Positions 14,501 through 27,600 of a DNA stretch of 64,000 nucleotides are shown piece after piece. Each line of letters starts with the position of its first letter. The first letter of the stretch is position 1. The DNA is taken from contig NC_088301.1 in assembly GCF_032854445.1 (NCBI RefSeq), positions 33,338,402 through 33,402,401 on the forward strand, written 5' to 3'. Under the pieces are notes generated by a model, which searched no databases, was not told where the DNA came from, and saw nothing but the letters and a program-made list of their open reading frames with translations. A program made the position numbers and the translations under genes. The DNA is from Liolophura sinensis. Its lineage: Eukaryota > Mollusca > Polyplacophora > Chitonida > Chitonidae.

Positions 14501-16098
14501 TACTCCTCTTACTTTTTTTTTATACCTGTAGATAAATACACACCACAACCCTTTAACCATCCCAGTATCAGTTGTGTCCAGTCACTATATGAGCTTAGAG
14601 GCCAGGTGCAGACTAAAACATCAAACAAGTCCTCTTTATTCTTTTAGATATTTATAATAACATCAACCACAATAATGATAATGATGATTAGCGTGATTAC
14701 TGTCTTACCACTGAGATAAAGTCTCATTTAATTAGGGGTCTTAACTATGTGTGGCTTGTTATAGCAAGCTTACATTAAACCATTTCAGAATATTTCATAT
14801 GGGGCAACTTAATGAAAAGATCCTACAATTTCTGGAAAAGACGATATTTATCATTTATATCCTGAGAATAAGTGCATAATACATGTGTGATGCACAGTTT
14901 ATGTACATTATACAGTTACATGTATGTGTTTTTGATATTTCTTCCCTGGAAACATGTGGAACTGGTCTCACAATAGTTATTTTAATACTTAGCTAGCTGT
15001 TGAGAATCTGTGATTTGTACAGTGTGATTGTCCGATGTGCCAAACTGATCCCTCTCGCCCCTCCCCCACCCAATCAGCCTAAGGCTCAGTGTGTAAGCCA
15101 CGGAGCAGTCCACTTAAAATTTGATCTGTGTTTTGGTGTTGTGGGCATGTAGAGATAATGTGACCAGCTTGTGCTGTTTAGACCCATATGCTTATCTAGG
15201 CCAGGTTATCTATGCCTATGAAGACTGTGTTCTGGTGTTGCGAATAGAGAGGTGTGCATATATCCAGTAATCTCTATGATGGTCTAAATATCCCAGATCG
15301 TATCATTTCAGTGTTTGATGTCTACAAGAGCTGTTTGTGTCCAAACCAGCATGGATTTTGAATTCACAATGCTGTCATATTTCACTGCGTTAATATGGCT
15401 GTAAATGTGTAAAATATACATACACAAATCATCTCATGTGCAAAGTCCACTACACCAGAGCAAATCATCATAATGTGGCTGAACAGACTAAAAGGCTTGT
15501 AAGTATGAATTAAATAAGTGTGAGTAATACAACTTAAATTGTTGCCAAATTGTAGGAATAGATTTCATTAGCCTGAGTAAAAAATGCATTAATATAGGTA
15601 TTGTCTTTAGCTAAATCTAGTGAAAGCTGTCAAGACAGATAATGCTGAAACAACATAGGTATAAACTTCACAGAATGTTATGTGAAGTTGAGATTGTCCA
15701 TGTAACTCCATGTAAGGAAATTCGCTTTTGAACTACATGTACTCAACTTCAACTTAACTTTCTTTCAATTTAAAGTAAGGTCATTCAAATCAAATTATCT
15801 GTTTCTATAGCAACAGAACATAACAACAAATAGTCTGTACAGATGTTGAATACAAATCATACTGTTCTGATATTTTAAAATGTGTCATGTTCATGTTGGT
15901 ATTAGACAGTATTCCTATTTCACAATATAGCCACAAATCCTTTTGAATTCTGACAATGCTGTCATTGGGATTAACTGTGTTAATGTTCACTGCTGTTTTC
16001 AAAAAGAATGTTTGCTAAGTACTGGGATTAATTTTGAAAAGAAGACTGTTTTTAATTATTTTATGCACATTTAAAATATGCAATTAGAAATGTAGTTA
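11554..16098. other. Intergenic, two small perfect hairpins, no gene
   Basis: No supported gene. Two perfect inverted repeats stand out: ATTGATTAAT / ATTAATCAAT at 12728-12753 with a 6-nt loop, and ACCTTCAT / ATGAAGGT at 13840-13859 with a 4-nt loop. A 111-codon open frame at 14126-14461 (start not ATG) resembles nothing known and overlaps a 96-codon antisense frame; I treat both as chance. Confidence 0.5.
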
Positions 16099-16163
16099 AT
16101 ATTTTTGAGTACGGCGTAAAACACCAATCAAATAAATAATTAAAGAAATAAATAAACAAACAA
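16099..16163 (+). repeat. SINE tail fragment
   Basis: Only the terminal segment is present: 'gagtacggcgtaaaacacc', 'aatcaaataaataa' and further aaat units. It lies 150 bp before a longer copy of the same SINE. Confidence 0.8.
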
Positions 16164-16312
16164 TCTAGCTTTAGGAAGTCTTTTCATTCCTATTTAACCA
16201 CAGTTGTGTGGTTTTAACTGGTTTAATTGTCATAGGTAGTTGGGTAGATCATAAACTATTGTGGTTTGTTGTGGAGAACACTATGTGCTTTAAGTTCCAG
16301 AAATTTTTGTTA

Positions 16313-16505
16313 GGGCCTCCGTGTCTCAGTTATAACTAGGAGCTTCTAACCAATGCGATAGCTGAGTTCAAGTTCACCTCATACTTCCTTCCTCTTCCTG
16401 TGGATGGTCATGGGTTTACTCTGAACTCACCACAACACCACAGTGCTGTTTATTTTATAAGTGAAATATTCTTGAGTTAACCACCAATAAAATAAATAAA
16501 TACAT
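16313..16505 (+). repeat. tRNA-derived SINE, near full length
   Basis: Starts with a tRNA-like A-box region (gggcctccgtgtctcagtt). A B-box-like 'gagttcaagttcac' at about 16363-16376 follows, then 'gatggtcatgggttt', and the standard tail 'aagtgaaatattcttgagt' with aaat units. Some central deletions relative to the copy at 39969. Confidence 0.85.
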
Positions 16506-19500
16506 CTGTTGATTCTGTGTGAGTTAATTTACATATATGTAATCCTGGAATAAGAGTTTAAACTCCGCTCCAAGGGGTCTATGAGCAAATAGATTTGTGC
16601 ATTCTTCTAAGAATTGGGTGAACAATCTACCAGACTGAAAACTGGGCCATTTAATGTCATGAAAATAAGAATCTTCAGAATTTACACATTGTTCACATGA
16701 ACAATCCACTCCTGACATTTGCAAAGGGTACTAAGCATATTCAGGCCTTCTTTCACATTGTTTTGGAAATCATACAAACTAAAGAGAGAGAGCTTGATTC
16801 AAGTTCCCATATTGAGAAAGATTTCTAATTTCATTGCATTTGAACTTCCTTTGTTGTTGACTTTTGACTCTTTTTGTCTGGCATGTGCCAATTGGATATT
16901 TTTTGTGTGCAGGAGCATGGACTCTTAAAGGAGAAATTAAGTACCCAATATAGCCGCTATAAAATGGGAATTTTTTGTGGATTTTATTACGTAATATAAT
17001 GAAATGCATGGAGGGGAATGAATTGATCACGGATGAACAACGAGCTTGTTTGGGGACAAAAGCAGCTCCTTATCACTTCCTCGTATCACAGACATGCCAT
17101 GCACTCAGCCATTGGTTTCACAAAGAAAATAAATCTTAGCCACGGCGAAGGAAAAGTGGTGTTAAAATCTTCAAATCCCGTTCTTGTCCGAATCACACAA
17201 TATAACATGCAGATTGCCTTTCTGTTATATTGTTCACAGGAAGTGTTAGGATGTTTCCCCCAAACCGCCATCAAATGAATCATGCCACGCTGGTCTTTGA
17301 AAATCACCCATCTTTATTCTGTACCCATGAAGACAATCATTCAAAATCAAACTTCAAGTCACTTCTAATTAAAAGCAGTTCTTGCAGTGGGAAAATTGAA
17401 CATTTCTGACTGTTGAAAGAGTCCAAGATTGGCCAGTAATAGGAAAGGATTTGAAGTGATAACTAATTTGTGGTATATCCTTAAGGCTGCCGCCCTTGAC
17501 CTTGTATTAAACAGTTTGTCTGATTTGTATAACTGTTGTGCAGCAGAAACACGCATATTTGTAAATATGTGATATGGTATTGCCAGCTTTAAATAGCAAT
17601 TTTAGATATTAGCTTTCTTAATTAAGCTTAGTCACCCCAAAATTGTATGAATACCTACTTGTGGAGTGAGTTTTAACAACAACCTCACCTGTTCAAAATG
17701 TTATAAAGCATTTGCTTAGTCTATGTTTCATTACTTAACCATGATAAAACGGAAAGTGGTATTTTGATGTATATCTGTTGACAATTCACAGGAATCTTTG
17801 CCAAGGATAAATATGATTCCATCATATTGTATTGGTCAGTTTCCCCTGCACAAAAAGAATAGGGAAAAAAAGGCTCACTTTGGTTTATTTTGCAAACCCT
17901 GGCTGTGCCAATATTGCATTGTGTCAGCTAAATTGGATTGTCTCACCAAATACTCCTGAGGTTTCTAGAAGATTGAGTGGCCCAAAAAAGTGTTGAAGCC
18001 CAATTTTCATCATTGCAAAACCACCAAGTTTGTGTTAAAACTCCTTGCCAACTTGCCAGCTGGCTGCGCCCTTTGCTGGCAGTGTTAAGATGTGTCCTCA
18101 GCAGATGGCACCAGACAGGATGATCTCCAGCCACCTTTGAGCAATTTGGGGACGCTTGACTTGCTGTATTGTCGCCCGAGGGGTGAAATGAGTGGCACGT
18201 GAAAACTTTTGACATGTCTCATTGTTTCGACCTCACCATCAAATCTAAGCAACTTGGAGAACTGTATGAAGGTGATGTTCTTTTTGAGACTATGGATTCT
18301 CCTAATCTCCAACTGCTGTTCTGGCTGACCTCTGTGTTGTTCATTTGCACTATATTATTGTGCTAATATCACTTGCTTTTACTGTTCAGATGACCTCTAC
18401 TTCACAGTAACCCTGACTTTAGCCAGGCTGTCTGCCACCAGGGGTGTGACTCTCAGGACATATCTTTTTCTGATGTAGCCTTATCATCAGTCCCCTGTAA
18501 AAACTGATCATGTTCCCTTCTGGCTCTGTGACCCACAGGGAGCCCCAGGGCAGTAGGCTGTAAAATTACCAGCTGGTTGGAAAGAAGGGAATTAAGAAAA
18601 CCTCTTGCAAAACACAGCAGCTCATCAGTTATGGTTTTATAGCCTTTTTAATGACTTGAATTCTGTCTGCTGTAATGTAGAAGTATAAAGTTTCTTAGAA
18701 AAACACAAGTATATACTAGAAGTAGTTTTTTTTAAGGCTTTTAGGCCACAACTTACGTCCATATCCTCTTGGAAAATTCTGATAAATGCCTACATTATTT
18801 CAATATCACCCAATGTTTTCAAGTTGTACTTGGTATTTTCTCTCCAAACAAGTATAAATATGTCATAACCATTATTTTAGCATGGTTAGATGAGCTCAGA
18901 ATAGATATGATGACTACACACTAAGTCCAGCTCATCACAAGAGTGACGTTGTAAATATATTTTTACACATAAATGATTGTTTAATGCATTTTATCCACTT
19001 CCATCATGTTTTATAATTTCTATAAATATCTACTATATTTTACACCTTTAAATCATATAAGATGACCTTAATTTTTGTCCAGGTCATCATTCTCTAGACC
19101 TTGAAATGTCAAACATATTGAATTATAGTGTAATAGGTCCCTGTATACACATGCAAATGTGAGCGGACAAATATGCTTTATACAAGCAATGCAGAGCTAT
19201 AACTGCTTGCCTCCCTGTAACCTTTCAGATCGCACATTCAAGGTGTCTGCTCATGTCACCCCTGTTTATGTTGGCCTTCAGTCCTTTTTTTTTACTTCAG
19301 CTGTACCAGAGGATTTTAACAAGCTTCCTTCAGTTAAGGTACATGTCAGCCCTCCCCTTATGCCTGATGTCAACACACAGGACTACCAGGTGCTGGAGTC
19401 TAAAAAAAACTGGGGACTTGCTCAAATACAATGACAGCAAAATAGCACATTCTTGTGCAGACTATATTAGTTTTTAGGGGAGGGTCACAAGTAAGATGTG

Positions 19501-19754
19501 AAAAATTCTCATGACACATGACAAATGGTTGGTATCATAAGGATTGGCTATTTCCATATACATGTATATAGTAAAGAGTCAGTGTAAAACATAAGGTGTT
19601 TGGGCTGTGAAGATCAGGTGTCAGTTATGATGGTAATATCAAACTGTGTCAGCCTAAAGTTTGGCACTACTTTATGTAGTGTATAGAACAGGAATATTAC
19701 ATGCAAGTAATGAGCAGCTGTGAGAAAGGGAACTGACTCTAGAGGGTATGAAAG
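16506..19754. other. Intergenic with two compositionally distinct islands
   Basis: No gene supported. Segments 17020-17330 and 17990-18330 are less AT-rich and more complex than their flanks, lack repeat signatures and carry only short open frames on both strands. They could be conserved regulatory islands, which only comparison with a related genome can show. Confidence 0.4.
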
Positions 19755-20055
19755 ACATAAGGAAAGAAACCAGAGCAGTGAAAACAGTGTGAGAGTTGGC
19801 AAACGGTCACACATAACATGTGAAATCTGGCCTCTTGTCAATTTACCTCAGTTTGGGTTTTATTCTAACTGTTCATGTAAACTAAAGCTTATTTAGTGGC
19901 AAATTACCCCATCCCCAGCACCATGCCTTAAGCAAAATTAAACAATGCAGTTTATTAGAAATCACTGATGTGTTGTCATCACATGTAATATATGTCTACA
20001 TGAAAAACAATGAAAAAGGATCAAGCTTTGGATGTTAGGCTCCGACACTAGAAAT
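19755..20055 (+). repeat. Copy of repeat family A
   Basis: Matches A in order: 'accagagcagtga', 'gtgtgag.gttggcaaa.ggtcacac', 'gtgaaat.tggcctcttgtcaa', 'tttacctca', 'ttttattctaactgttcatg', 'agcaccatg', 'gatgtgttgtcatcacat' and 'caatgaaaaaggatc'. It is the best-preserved copy in the left part of the window. Confidence 0.7.
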
Positions 20056-20900
20056 GGGAAATGTGAATGGAGGATGGTGTATATCATATCCCAGAATATC
20101 CAGACTTATCAGATGAGATGAGGTGGCTAATTAAAGGTCCCTTTGGTCATGCCCCACAAGGATGTAGACTGCAGTAGGACATACCCAGAGTGCTTGGCCG
20201 TTTTCAGCCACTGACTGACAGCAGCAGCCCTTACCCAGACCCAAGCCTTTTGTTTGCCCCGCCACAGGCCTCTTGGGCTTAACGATTTCGCTCTGATCAG
20301 ACCCTTTTATTTTCTTGCTTCATATCATGTTGATCCCATTTTCTGTGGACGCGCACTCATCACACCTTTGCATAATTCATCAGCCACGTGCATCACTCTC
20401 CCGGACCGTTGGCCACCTTTTGTTTGTTAAGCAGGGTGGGCCTGTCCACAGCCCCAGTCTGTCCAGTCAGGAGGCTTACACAGGGAGGCTTGGCCATTCC
20501 AAATCCCCAGCTTTCACTGTGAACAGGCAGTGTAGACCAGGGACTGTTAACCCCTTCAGCCTTCTACATGTCCCTCACACAATTGCTGTGGTTAGCAACG
20601 ACAGCATTTTGAAGAGTGTGATTTAACAGGACGTTAACAAACTCACCCGTGTCACTGACATCTAGGATAAAATAAGACATTGTGTATGTTGTGGTGTGGG
20701 CTTCATCAGTAAAGTTAAAGATTAACAGTGTTATTTCATTGTGTTGTGTGATGGCTGGATGTCACATTTCATTTTACCACCTCAAGCTAAGTCAAGGCAC
20801 TCTGGACTAATTTGCAGATGATTTGCCGCAAGTGTCTTGTGGTGTTAAAACATAGACGCAGTTTCCCATATTTCCAGGAACTATGACATGATGCTATAGG
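20056..20900. other. Intergenic, no gene; GC-richer island
   Basis: The stretch 20210-20600 is markedly less AT-rich than its surroundings and has a 103-codon open frame on + (20315-20626). The translation resembles no protein I know, so I do not call a gene. It may be a non-coding regulatory island. Confidence 0.4.
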
Positions 20901-20904
20901 GTTG

Positions 20905-21075
20905 AGTGTACTCAGGAGTTGGCCGCCTGTACCTGGCACTGTATATAACAGGTTGCTTGATGTTGCCATTTGTGCCTGGCACTGTGTCTGACTGGATGCT
21001 GGACTTTGACAGTTGTGCCTGGCACTGTGTATGACTCGTCGCTGAACTTTGCCATTTGTGCCTGGCACTGCAGCT
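20905..21075. repeat. 43-bp tandem repeat, about four copies
   Basis: The marker 'cctggcactg' begins at 20932, 20975, 21018 and 21061, exactly 43 bp apart each time. Between markers the units share 'tgtatgact' or 'tgtctgact' and 'ctgaactttgccatttgtg' with point differences. An open frame runs through it on the minus strand only because the unit lacks stops in some frames. Confidence 0.9.
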
Positions 21076-23049
21076 AGTCTCAGAAAGCACATTAAATGAT
21101 TCAGTTATGGGGTTTGAAGTTTATATGTGAACACAGGTACACAGGAATTAGTTGTGCCTGATACTCTGTATCAGGGGCCAGAGTTTGTCATTAGTGAAGC
21201 TATTTTTCATTGAAGGCTTAACTATTGCTATTTCATGGAAATCTGTGTCGTGTTATTGAATGTAAATGTATGTTGGCCTAAGGACAGATATTTTCTTCTA
21301 CAGTGTGAGACATGAAGTAAATGCAACACTACATGTGGAAAGCATTTGCTACAGTTTGTGTACAAGAACTGAGACTTTTCACACTAACTTTTACATGTAT
21401 CTAGAGTGCATCATCTAGACTTACCATATAGCCATGCACCTGCTGAATGAGATATGCGTGGAAGCAACCAAAGCCTTGTAGAAGAATTGCATATAAACAG
21501 TTAATTCTGTGGCTCAACTGCATTATTTGACCGTAACTAAAAGCTGTGAATGGAACCAGAGGCTCTGTGGTAACATGACATGTCAATAATTACCACAGCT
21601 ATTATGACTGCCTACATCATGCCTGACAAATTAGGTGAGTTGTCTATGGTGAGGATGCCCTAAGCTTAATTCCACTAATTATCTAGCCATCCATTGTCAG
21701 GCCATTAGATTAATTGCAATGGAAATCAAATGAACAAACAGGCTCATAGCATATGCAGATCGTAATAGGTGTAGGTGTTGATTCACTTAAATGATTGCTC
21801 TGATCAAGAATTGTATATATGTGACATTGTGAAAGAGGTTCAGGTTTGTGGCACTTAGAGAAGTACATGTGCAGTCTTGAATGTTTGCCATCTGTTAAAG
21901 TGAAAAACAAAATCTGAAAAGAAAAGCAGTAGTCAAACAAGGATTTTCTGTCAAGCTCATAAGGATGTAGACAAATTATTACTGTGATAACTAGTTTAGC
22001 ACTGAATGCTTGGTTTTATGGTTGTGTATCATATTAGCTGGGACATTGGTCCAGTTGTTACTTCACACTGTTAGCACAGCAGATAGTTAATTGCTTATTA
22101 TCATGCAGACAAATACACCTGTAAGTTATTTCTTGCTGGAATGTCTTGAGGCTTTCATTAGGCTGAATTGACCATGCTTAAAATAATTTAAAATTGTCAT
22201 GCACCTGTACTTATTCAATAGATTTATAATAATGGATATTGGCTTTTTGCACACCTTGCTTGACTTTTGTCTCAGCTTGAATGAAAATATTTAATATACC
22301 TAGTATGCACTTTGACATACCACACCAAGGTAGGTGTTCACTAAACTTAAAGCTAGGTGGGTTTTGGAGTGATTATGTTGATAGAACTTAACATGTCTGC
22401 ATTTAGCTTTCCTGGTATGTTTTCTGTGTCCTTTAAGAGAAAAGAAAATACAAACAAGTCTCATATCTTACGAGTGATAACTCAATGACAGAATTATTAT
22501 TCTGTGATTAAGCAATTGGTCCACTCTCTTCAGAAGTGATTGCATATTAGTGTGTCAATTTCAATGAAATTTTATGCATGGAATCACAGGTTTGTCGCTC
22601 AGACCTGCTTAAACTTTGACATATGGTGTTGGCCCTTCTGGGCCCTTCATACATTATATGTCTCATGTTTAGGTACTGAATTAAATACAATGAATCTTTT
22701 TTCATTGACATGCAGTGGTATCCGGTATACTGGAATAGATTTTTATTTATCGAGCATATGTTTAACCTAATTGGCATATCTGCAGAATATTTGTCTTCAT
22801 GACAGACAACAGTTTGTCATGATTGTGAAATTTTCAGTAAAAATATCTATAATCAAGTGAGATTTACAAGATCTGATAGATGCATGTGACTTTCAAGGCT
22901 TTGCCTTTCTCTGTCTAGTTCAGGGCTAAGTTGAATAGGTAAAGGAGAAGAGAGGTACATGTATGGAATTTTGATTGGATTGATTTTCAAAACACAGTGA
23001 AGAGATAAATATCTTATTACTTTTTCCAAAAACTTAACTAAATACTGTC
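21076..23049. other. Intergenic or 5' intron of the first sulfotransferase gene
   Basis: No gene recognised. Because a 3' splice site lies just upstream of the first HS3ST-like ATG, this stretch is probably intronic for that transcript. I cannot place the upstream exon. Confidence 0.45.
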
Positions 23050-23071
23050 ACTTTATTTTTCTTTCCATTAG
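23050..23071 (+). promoter_or_regulatory. Predicted 3' splice site before first HS3ST-like ORF
   Basis: A pyrimidine-rich run (ctttatttttctttccattag) ends in AG at 23070-23071. A branch-point-like 'cttaactaaa' lies about 35 nt further upstream. The coding ATG follows 16 nt after the AG, so the preceding exon should be untranslated. The exon would open directly with ATGCCTTGA, a two-codon upstream frame. Confidence 0.7.
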
Positions 23072-23087
23072 ATGCCTTGAGAGTCAC

Positions 23088-24188
23088 ATGCCATCAGAAT
23101 CCAAGAATGATGACAAATCGGATGAGCAGAATCTAACCTGTGCCAGTTCGGATGGCCGAGATAAGAAATTACCCAGCTCCTTCAAAGACCCACACAGCTC
23201 AACAATGACGAGGCGACTTAAGCTGTTTCTAGCCTTCACAGGGATGTTCATATCCACATATCTTTTGATAGTAATCACATATGTTGTGGACTTGCAACCA
23301 AGTTTACTGGCTCAGAGTTTCAGCCAATCTGAGTATGCTATGCCAGGTGTGGGGTTTAGAAAACTTCTTGGGGAGACTGATTTAACACGTGCAGAACTGA
23401 AGGGTGTGAAACAAAGGCTGCCTCAGTGTATTATCGTAGGTGTGCGAAAATGTGGAACACGGGCTTTACTAGAATTCTTGGACCTTCATCCCTATGTGGC
23501 TGCCGCAGATGATGAGGTACATTTCTTTGACAACAATGCTAATTACAAACAGGGCTTGGAGTGGTACAGGACTAAAATGCCATTCTCCACTCCTCAACAA
23601 GTAACCATTGAGAAAAGCCCGGCATATTTCATTACAGAAGATGTTCCCCAGAGGATATACCAAATGAATAGCTCAATCAAACTCATAGCCATATTAAGGG
23701 ACCCAACCACTCGAGTTATCTCAGACTACACTCAAGTTTACATAAACAGGATGGCTAAAAATAAAACCTTTGACAAATTTGAAAACATTGCCATAGACAC
23801 TGCCACAGGGAAAGTGAACACTCGCTACAAAGCTGTTCGAATAAGTGTGTACCACCACAATTTGGCTCGATGGCTGGAGATGTTTGGGCTTCATCAGATC
23901 CACATCGTGGACGGTGATCGTCTGATCACTGATCCCATTCCCGAAATCCGTCGGGTAGAGTCTTTTCTGGGACTAGATCATTTCATTACTGAGGAGAACC
24001 TGTATTTCAACACGTCTCGAGGGTTCTACTGCATGAAAAATGGTACCTCAGAACGATGCCTGGGATCAACCAAAGGACGTAAACATCCGCATATTGATGA
24101 AACTGTCACACAAAAACTACAGGATTTTTTTCGTCCTCACAACAGGAGGTTGTTCAGAATGATCAACCAACAATTAGAGTGGCCATGA
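23088..24188 (+). CDS. HS3ST5-like: Heparan sulfate glucosamine 3-O-sulfotransferase, HS3ST1/5-like (copy 1)
   Basis: 366-residue type II Golgi enzyme expected to transfer sulfate from PAPS to the 3-OH of glucosamine in heparan sulfate. Residues 1-45 are a polar cytosolic tail, 46-67 one membrane helix, 68-108 a stem, and about 111-366 the sulfotransferase domain. Visible motifs are the PAPS 5'-phosphosulfate loop RKCGTRAL (120-127) with Lys121, the probable catalytic base Glu143 in DEVHFFD, EKSPAYF (175-181), the 3'-phosphate motif RDPTTRVISDYTQV (204-217), a cysteine pair 315/324 expected to form the family disulfide, and KGRKHP (329-334). Possible N-glycosylation sites are N194, N225, N308 and N318. 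Cys122 replaces the glycine usual in this loop. Length is close to vertebrate HS3ST5 (about 346). 'KFENIAID' and 'YKAVR' favour HS3ST5, while 'IHIVDGDRLI' also fits HS3ST1, so the exact orthology is open. The ATG is the first in frame after the splice site. The frame is intact. Confidence 0.95.
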   Translation: MPSESKNDDKSDEQNLTCASSDGRDKKLPSSFKDPHSSTMTRRLKLFLAFTGMFISTYLLIVITYVVDLQPSLLAQSFSQSEYAMPGVGFRKLLGETDLTRAELKGVKQRLPQCIIVGVRKCGTRALLEFLDLHPYVAAADDEVHFFDNNANYKQGLEWYRTKMPFSTPQQVTIEKSPAYFITEDVPQRIYQMNSSIKLIAILRDPTTRVISDYTQVYINRMAKNKTFDKFENIAIDTATGKVNTRYKAVRISVYHHNLARWLEMFGLHQIHIVDGDRLITDPIPEIRRVESFLGLDHFITEENLYFNTSRGFYCMKNGTSERCLGSTKGRKHPHIDETVTQKLQDFFRPHNRRLFRMINQQLEWP

Positions 24189-24619
24189 GCAACAGAAGAC
24201 TGGGTTATTGATCTGTGACTTTGTTAAGCCAGAGAACTGAAGCAGAATCTATGATGAACACATCAGCTACTGACATACATCACAGTATTCAGTCTGGATT
24301 TTGGTACAGCACCATAACTCTTATAACCATAGTATGAAGGATTACGAAGGAATGCAAATTATCCACCTGAGAAATGGAAATAAGTATATTTATGCATTAC
24401 TTGTAAAGGCTCAGAAGGTATGCAAAAGTCAGTACCATGCAAAACTGTTAGAAAAGGCTGAAGATGAGGTTATTTTCAGAATTAATCAACATATTGACAG
24501 TGTCTAGTGCACATTAGATTGCCACCACCCTATAACGTACATCAAAACTACACATGTACATTGAAAGTGTACATACATGTATAGTTGTGCTTTGAAGGAT
24601 TAAAAAGTACAGCTTTTTT

Positions 24620-24625
24620 AATAAA
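24620..24625 (+). promoter_or_regulatory. Possible polyadenylation signal of HS3ST-like copy 1
   Basis: The first canonical AATAAA downstream of the stop codon, 432 nt into the presumed 3' UTR. No transcript evidence. Confidence 0.35.
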
Positions 24626-27600
24626 CCGGAGTTAGAGCTAACCATCATCTTGCTAAATACAATTAATTGCACAACCCTTTACATGTGGGAAAGTACAAAA
24701 GCAATTGTATATCAACATGTACTGACTGTGACCTGCCTCCATTATGAGTGTTACAATAATAATACTGTGACACCATTGTTGATCAGCTGTGTTGAAAAAA
24801 CATTGAGTAATCCAACATCCTGTCAAACACTGAGTATACTGATGTCGTGTCAAAAAGGAGAATTTGAAATTGTCTTAAACATGGTTCTTCTAAACGCGGT
24901 TTTCTGTAGATGTTGCAATATCATAACAAGAACATCGTGCAAAAAATGCCGGTGTTTTACACCCAAGGTCCTGTTGTTCAAAAGTTTTACACAGGCCCCT
25001 CATGTTCGAAGATAGGATGTCAAGAAATTCAACTGACACACCAACAGGAACACTTTTAATCTGTATATAGGGCTGCCTGTCTTAACAGCTAAAAGGTGAT
25101 ACCGTAAGCCAAATATTCTGGTGATTAATTACATGAAAACCTAAATCTTCTGCATGTTTTTTTCAGTTCTAGCTGATACTGTACTTGTATGTAGGCATAT
25201 GCAGGCACTTTGTTAAGTGAGAATAGTTGGCATTGTAGGCAAAACTTCCAAGAGGAGTAGTCATTGGTTCATGAGTTATGTTTTGTGAGATTTTGCTTAG
25301 AAACATCGAGGTTCATCATAGATTCTGTTTTCTATCTAACACCCTAGACCAGAAGCATCTGGTTGTCTGCCATAGAATGGGAATGGGAGTAATCCACGGT
25401 AGAGTTGCTATATAAACAGTGCTAATGATAATAATAATAATAATGATAAAACAGCCTCCAGTGAATGTACAGTTGAGTGTGTGTAGATGGATGAATATTA
25501 CTTAAAGGGATGAATGATATGGTGATGGACATGATTGTTAAAATGACATAGTGAAATGGTCTTCATTTTAGTACTGATGGTCCAAATGTCATGTAAATAT
25601 GTGCCTGAGTGAGAGAATGATTGATTGGCTCATTTATATGTTTCATTAGAGTGCTTGATTGGCTGCCTTGCGTAATGCATTGTGTTTTTATTTGTTGACT
25701 TGTGTCCAACAGTGTAAGAAATGAGGAATCCAAGAGAATTAATTGCTGAGAACAGTAGAGTTTAGCTCTGTGGTTACCTCCCTTGTGCATCTACAAATGT
25801 GACAGAAGAAAATTATTCTGGAGATACTAGCCACTGTGAGATAACAGGAGTTTAAGATTCATAGAAAATGCATGTATAGTAATTTGATGCAAAATACCTA
25901 TATCTACAAGTCTGTGTCCAACGATGTATCAGAAAGTATATTATAAAGTGATCCAGACTAATAGCTTAGATTTATTGTTGATATCCGTTGCTACTAAAAA
26001 CCAGCAATCCAATCATAAATGCAATTGACAATTTATCCTTCATTCGAGTGTGATGAATCACTGTCATACAACAAGCATGACCCAAAGTAATTTGTCACAA
26101 TGTTGGATTGTCTATATTAATACTCCAGAATGCACATGTAGATGTATCTATCATGCCGATGCATCCTGCCTGTATCACAGAATGCATGGACCAAAACATT
26201 GTGCGACAATAATGGATTGTCTATAAAATAGTCACAACACTATGGTATGTCATTTATAGTGTTTAACTTATTTTGAGAGTGTTTTTCTCATATTTTCAAG
26301 AGACATTGGTTTGTACATTGTCATATACAGGTATACATTTATATTTATCTGTCAAAACCTTGTTTTTAAGGCCATCAGTATTCCTATCCCTTTTTTGTTT
26401 TGAAGTAGATAGACCTACAGTGAATAAAGACCAAAGATATGTTGACAGAATATTATATCTCTGGCAAAGCAGAAATATACCATAACAATTGTTTCATATT
26501 GAAATGTCAATAAGCTATCAAAGTCTAGTCTCTAGATATAGTATACATACTTCATGCACATGGTTATATACATATGTCAACTGCAAATTTTATGCCATGA
26601 CTCAAGTATGTGTTTCTTCAGTTTATGACTGACTTGCCCATATTAGTGTTCTATAGCTTTCTAGTTTTGAGTCTGCATTTACTTTGGTGAGAGATCTTTT
26701 CTGCTGGTGCCATTTTGTTGGAATAACATGTGAGAATAGTGATCATTCTATTTTGCTGCAATGTTGCTACTATGTGAGCATCTCTATAGGCATGTGTGTT
26801 AATATTACTTTAAGCAAACATGCCTCTTTCAGTCCTGAAACTGTTTTTGAAGCCAAAATAAAGTCAACCCAAATATCACTGCTGAATGTGTTTAGTTATT
26901 TATTAAGTTTTTATAAATATATTCACCAGTTGTGATATTAAGAAGGTTTATATACAGTGGTGAAAAGCTTCACAGCCCACATTTAACGACATTGAGAGAA
27001 ATGGTGGTTGAATGGTTTAGGTCTCCCATTATTATGGTATTAGCTCAGCCCTAATGAATGATCAGTTTTCGTTATCCAATGTGTGGTTCAACATAATATT
27101 TTACATTATGTAACATGTATTTACATTTTGTAATGGAACTGTCTTAGTACTAATACTGAGTGTAAATTCAGAGTGAAATGAAATACACTCTTTTCTCTTA
27201 ATTTACTGAGGGTTACAATTTAGTGTTGTTGCCCTAAGAATTTGCCTGAAAAAATCAATAGTAGACTTCTTTTGCTTCTGAAACTTACATTTTTTTAGTT
27301 TCATATTGTTACCTTTAAGAAACTCATCAAAATACTTGTCTAAGTAGGCCTCTAGGTAACAAAATGAATGAAGACAAAAGTTTAGGTCCAAATAAATGAT
27401 TTACTTTAAAAAGACACGGAATTCATAAAACATGAATGTGAGTTGAAAGACCTTGAATTTCTAATTTGGAGTAATTATTTCTTAAAGAAAGTCATCATTT
27501 GTGCCACAAATGGTGTGCACATACACAAGCAAATATTTCTATTTGTGACCTTTTTTTGTAAGTCTTATCCATTTATTGTATAAGGTAATTTAAGGCATTG

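Noticed and set aside
20787-21092. Minus-strand 101-codon frame with repeated Cys/Gln-rich segments
   Set aside because: Produced by the 43-bp tandem repeat. 43 is not a multiple of three, so successive units are read in different frames.
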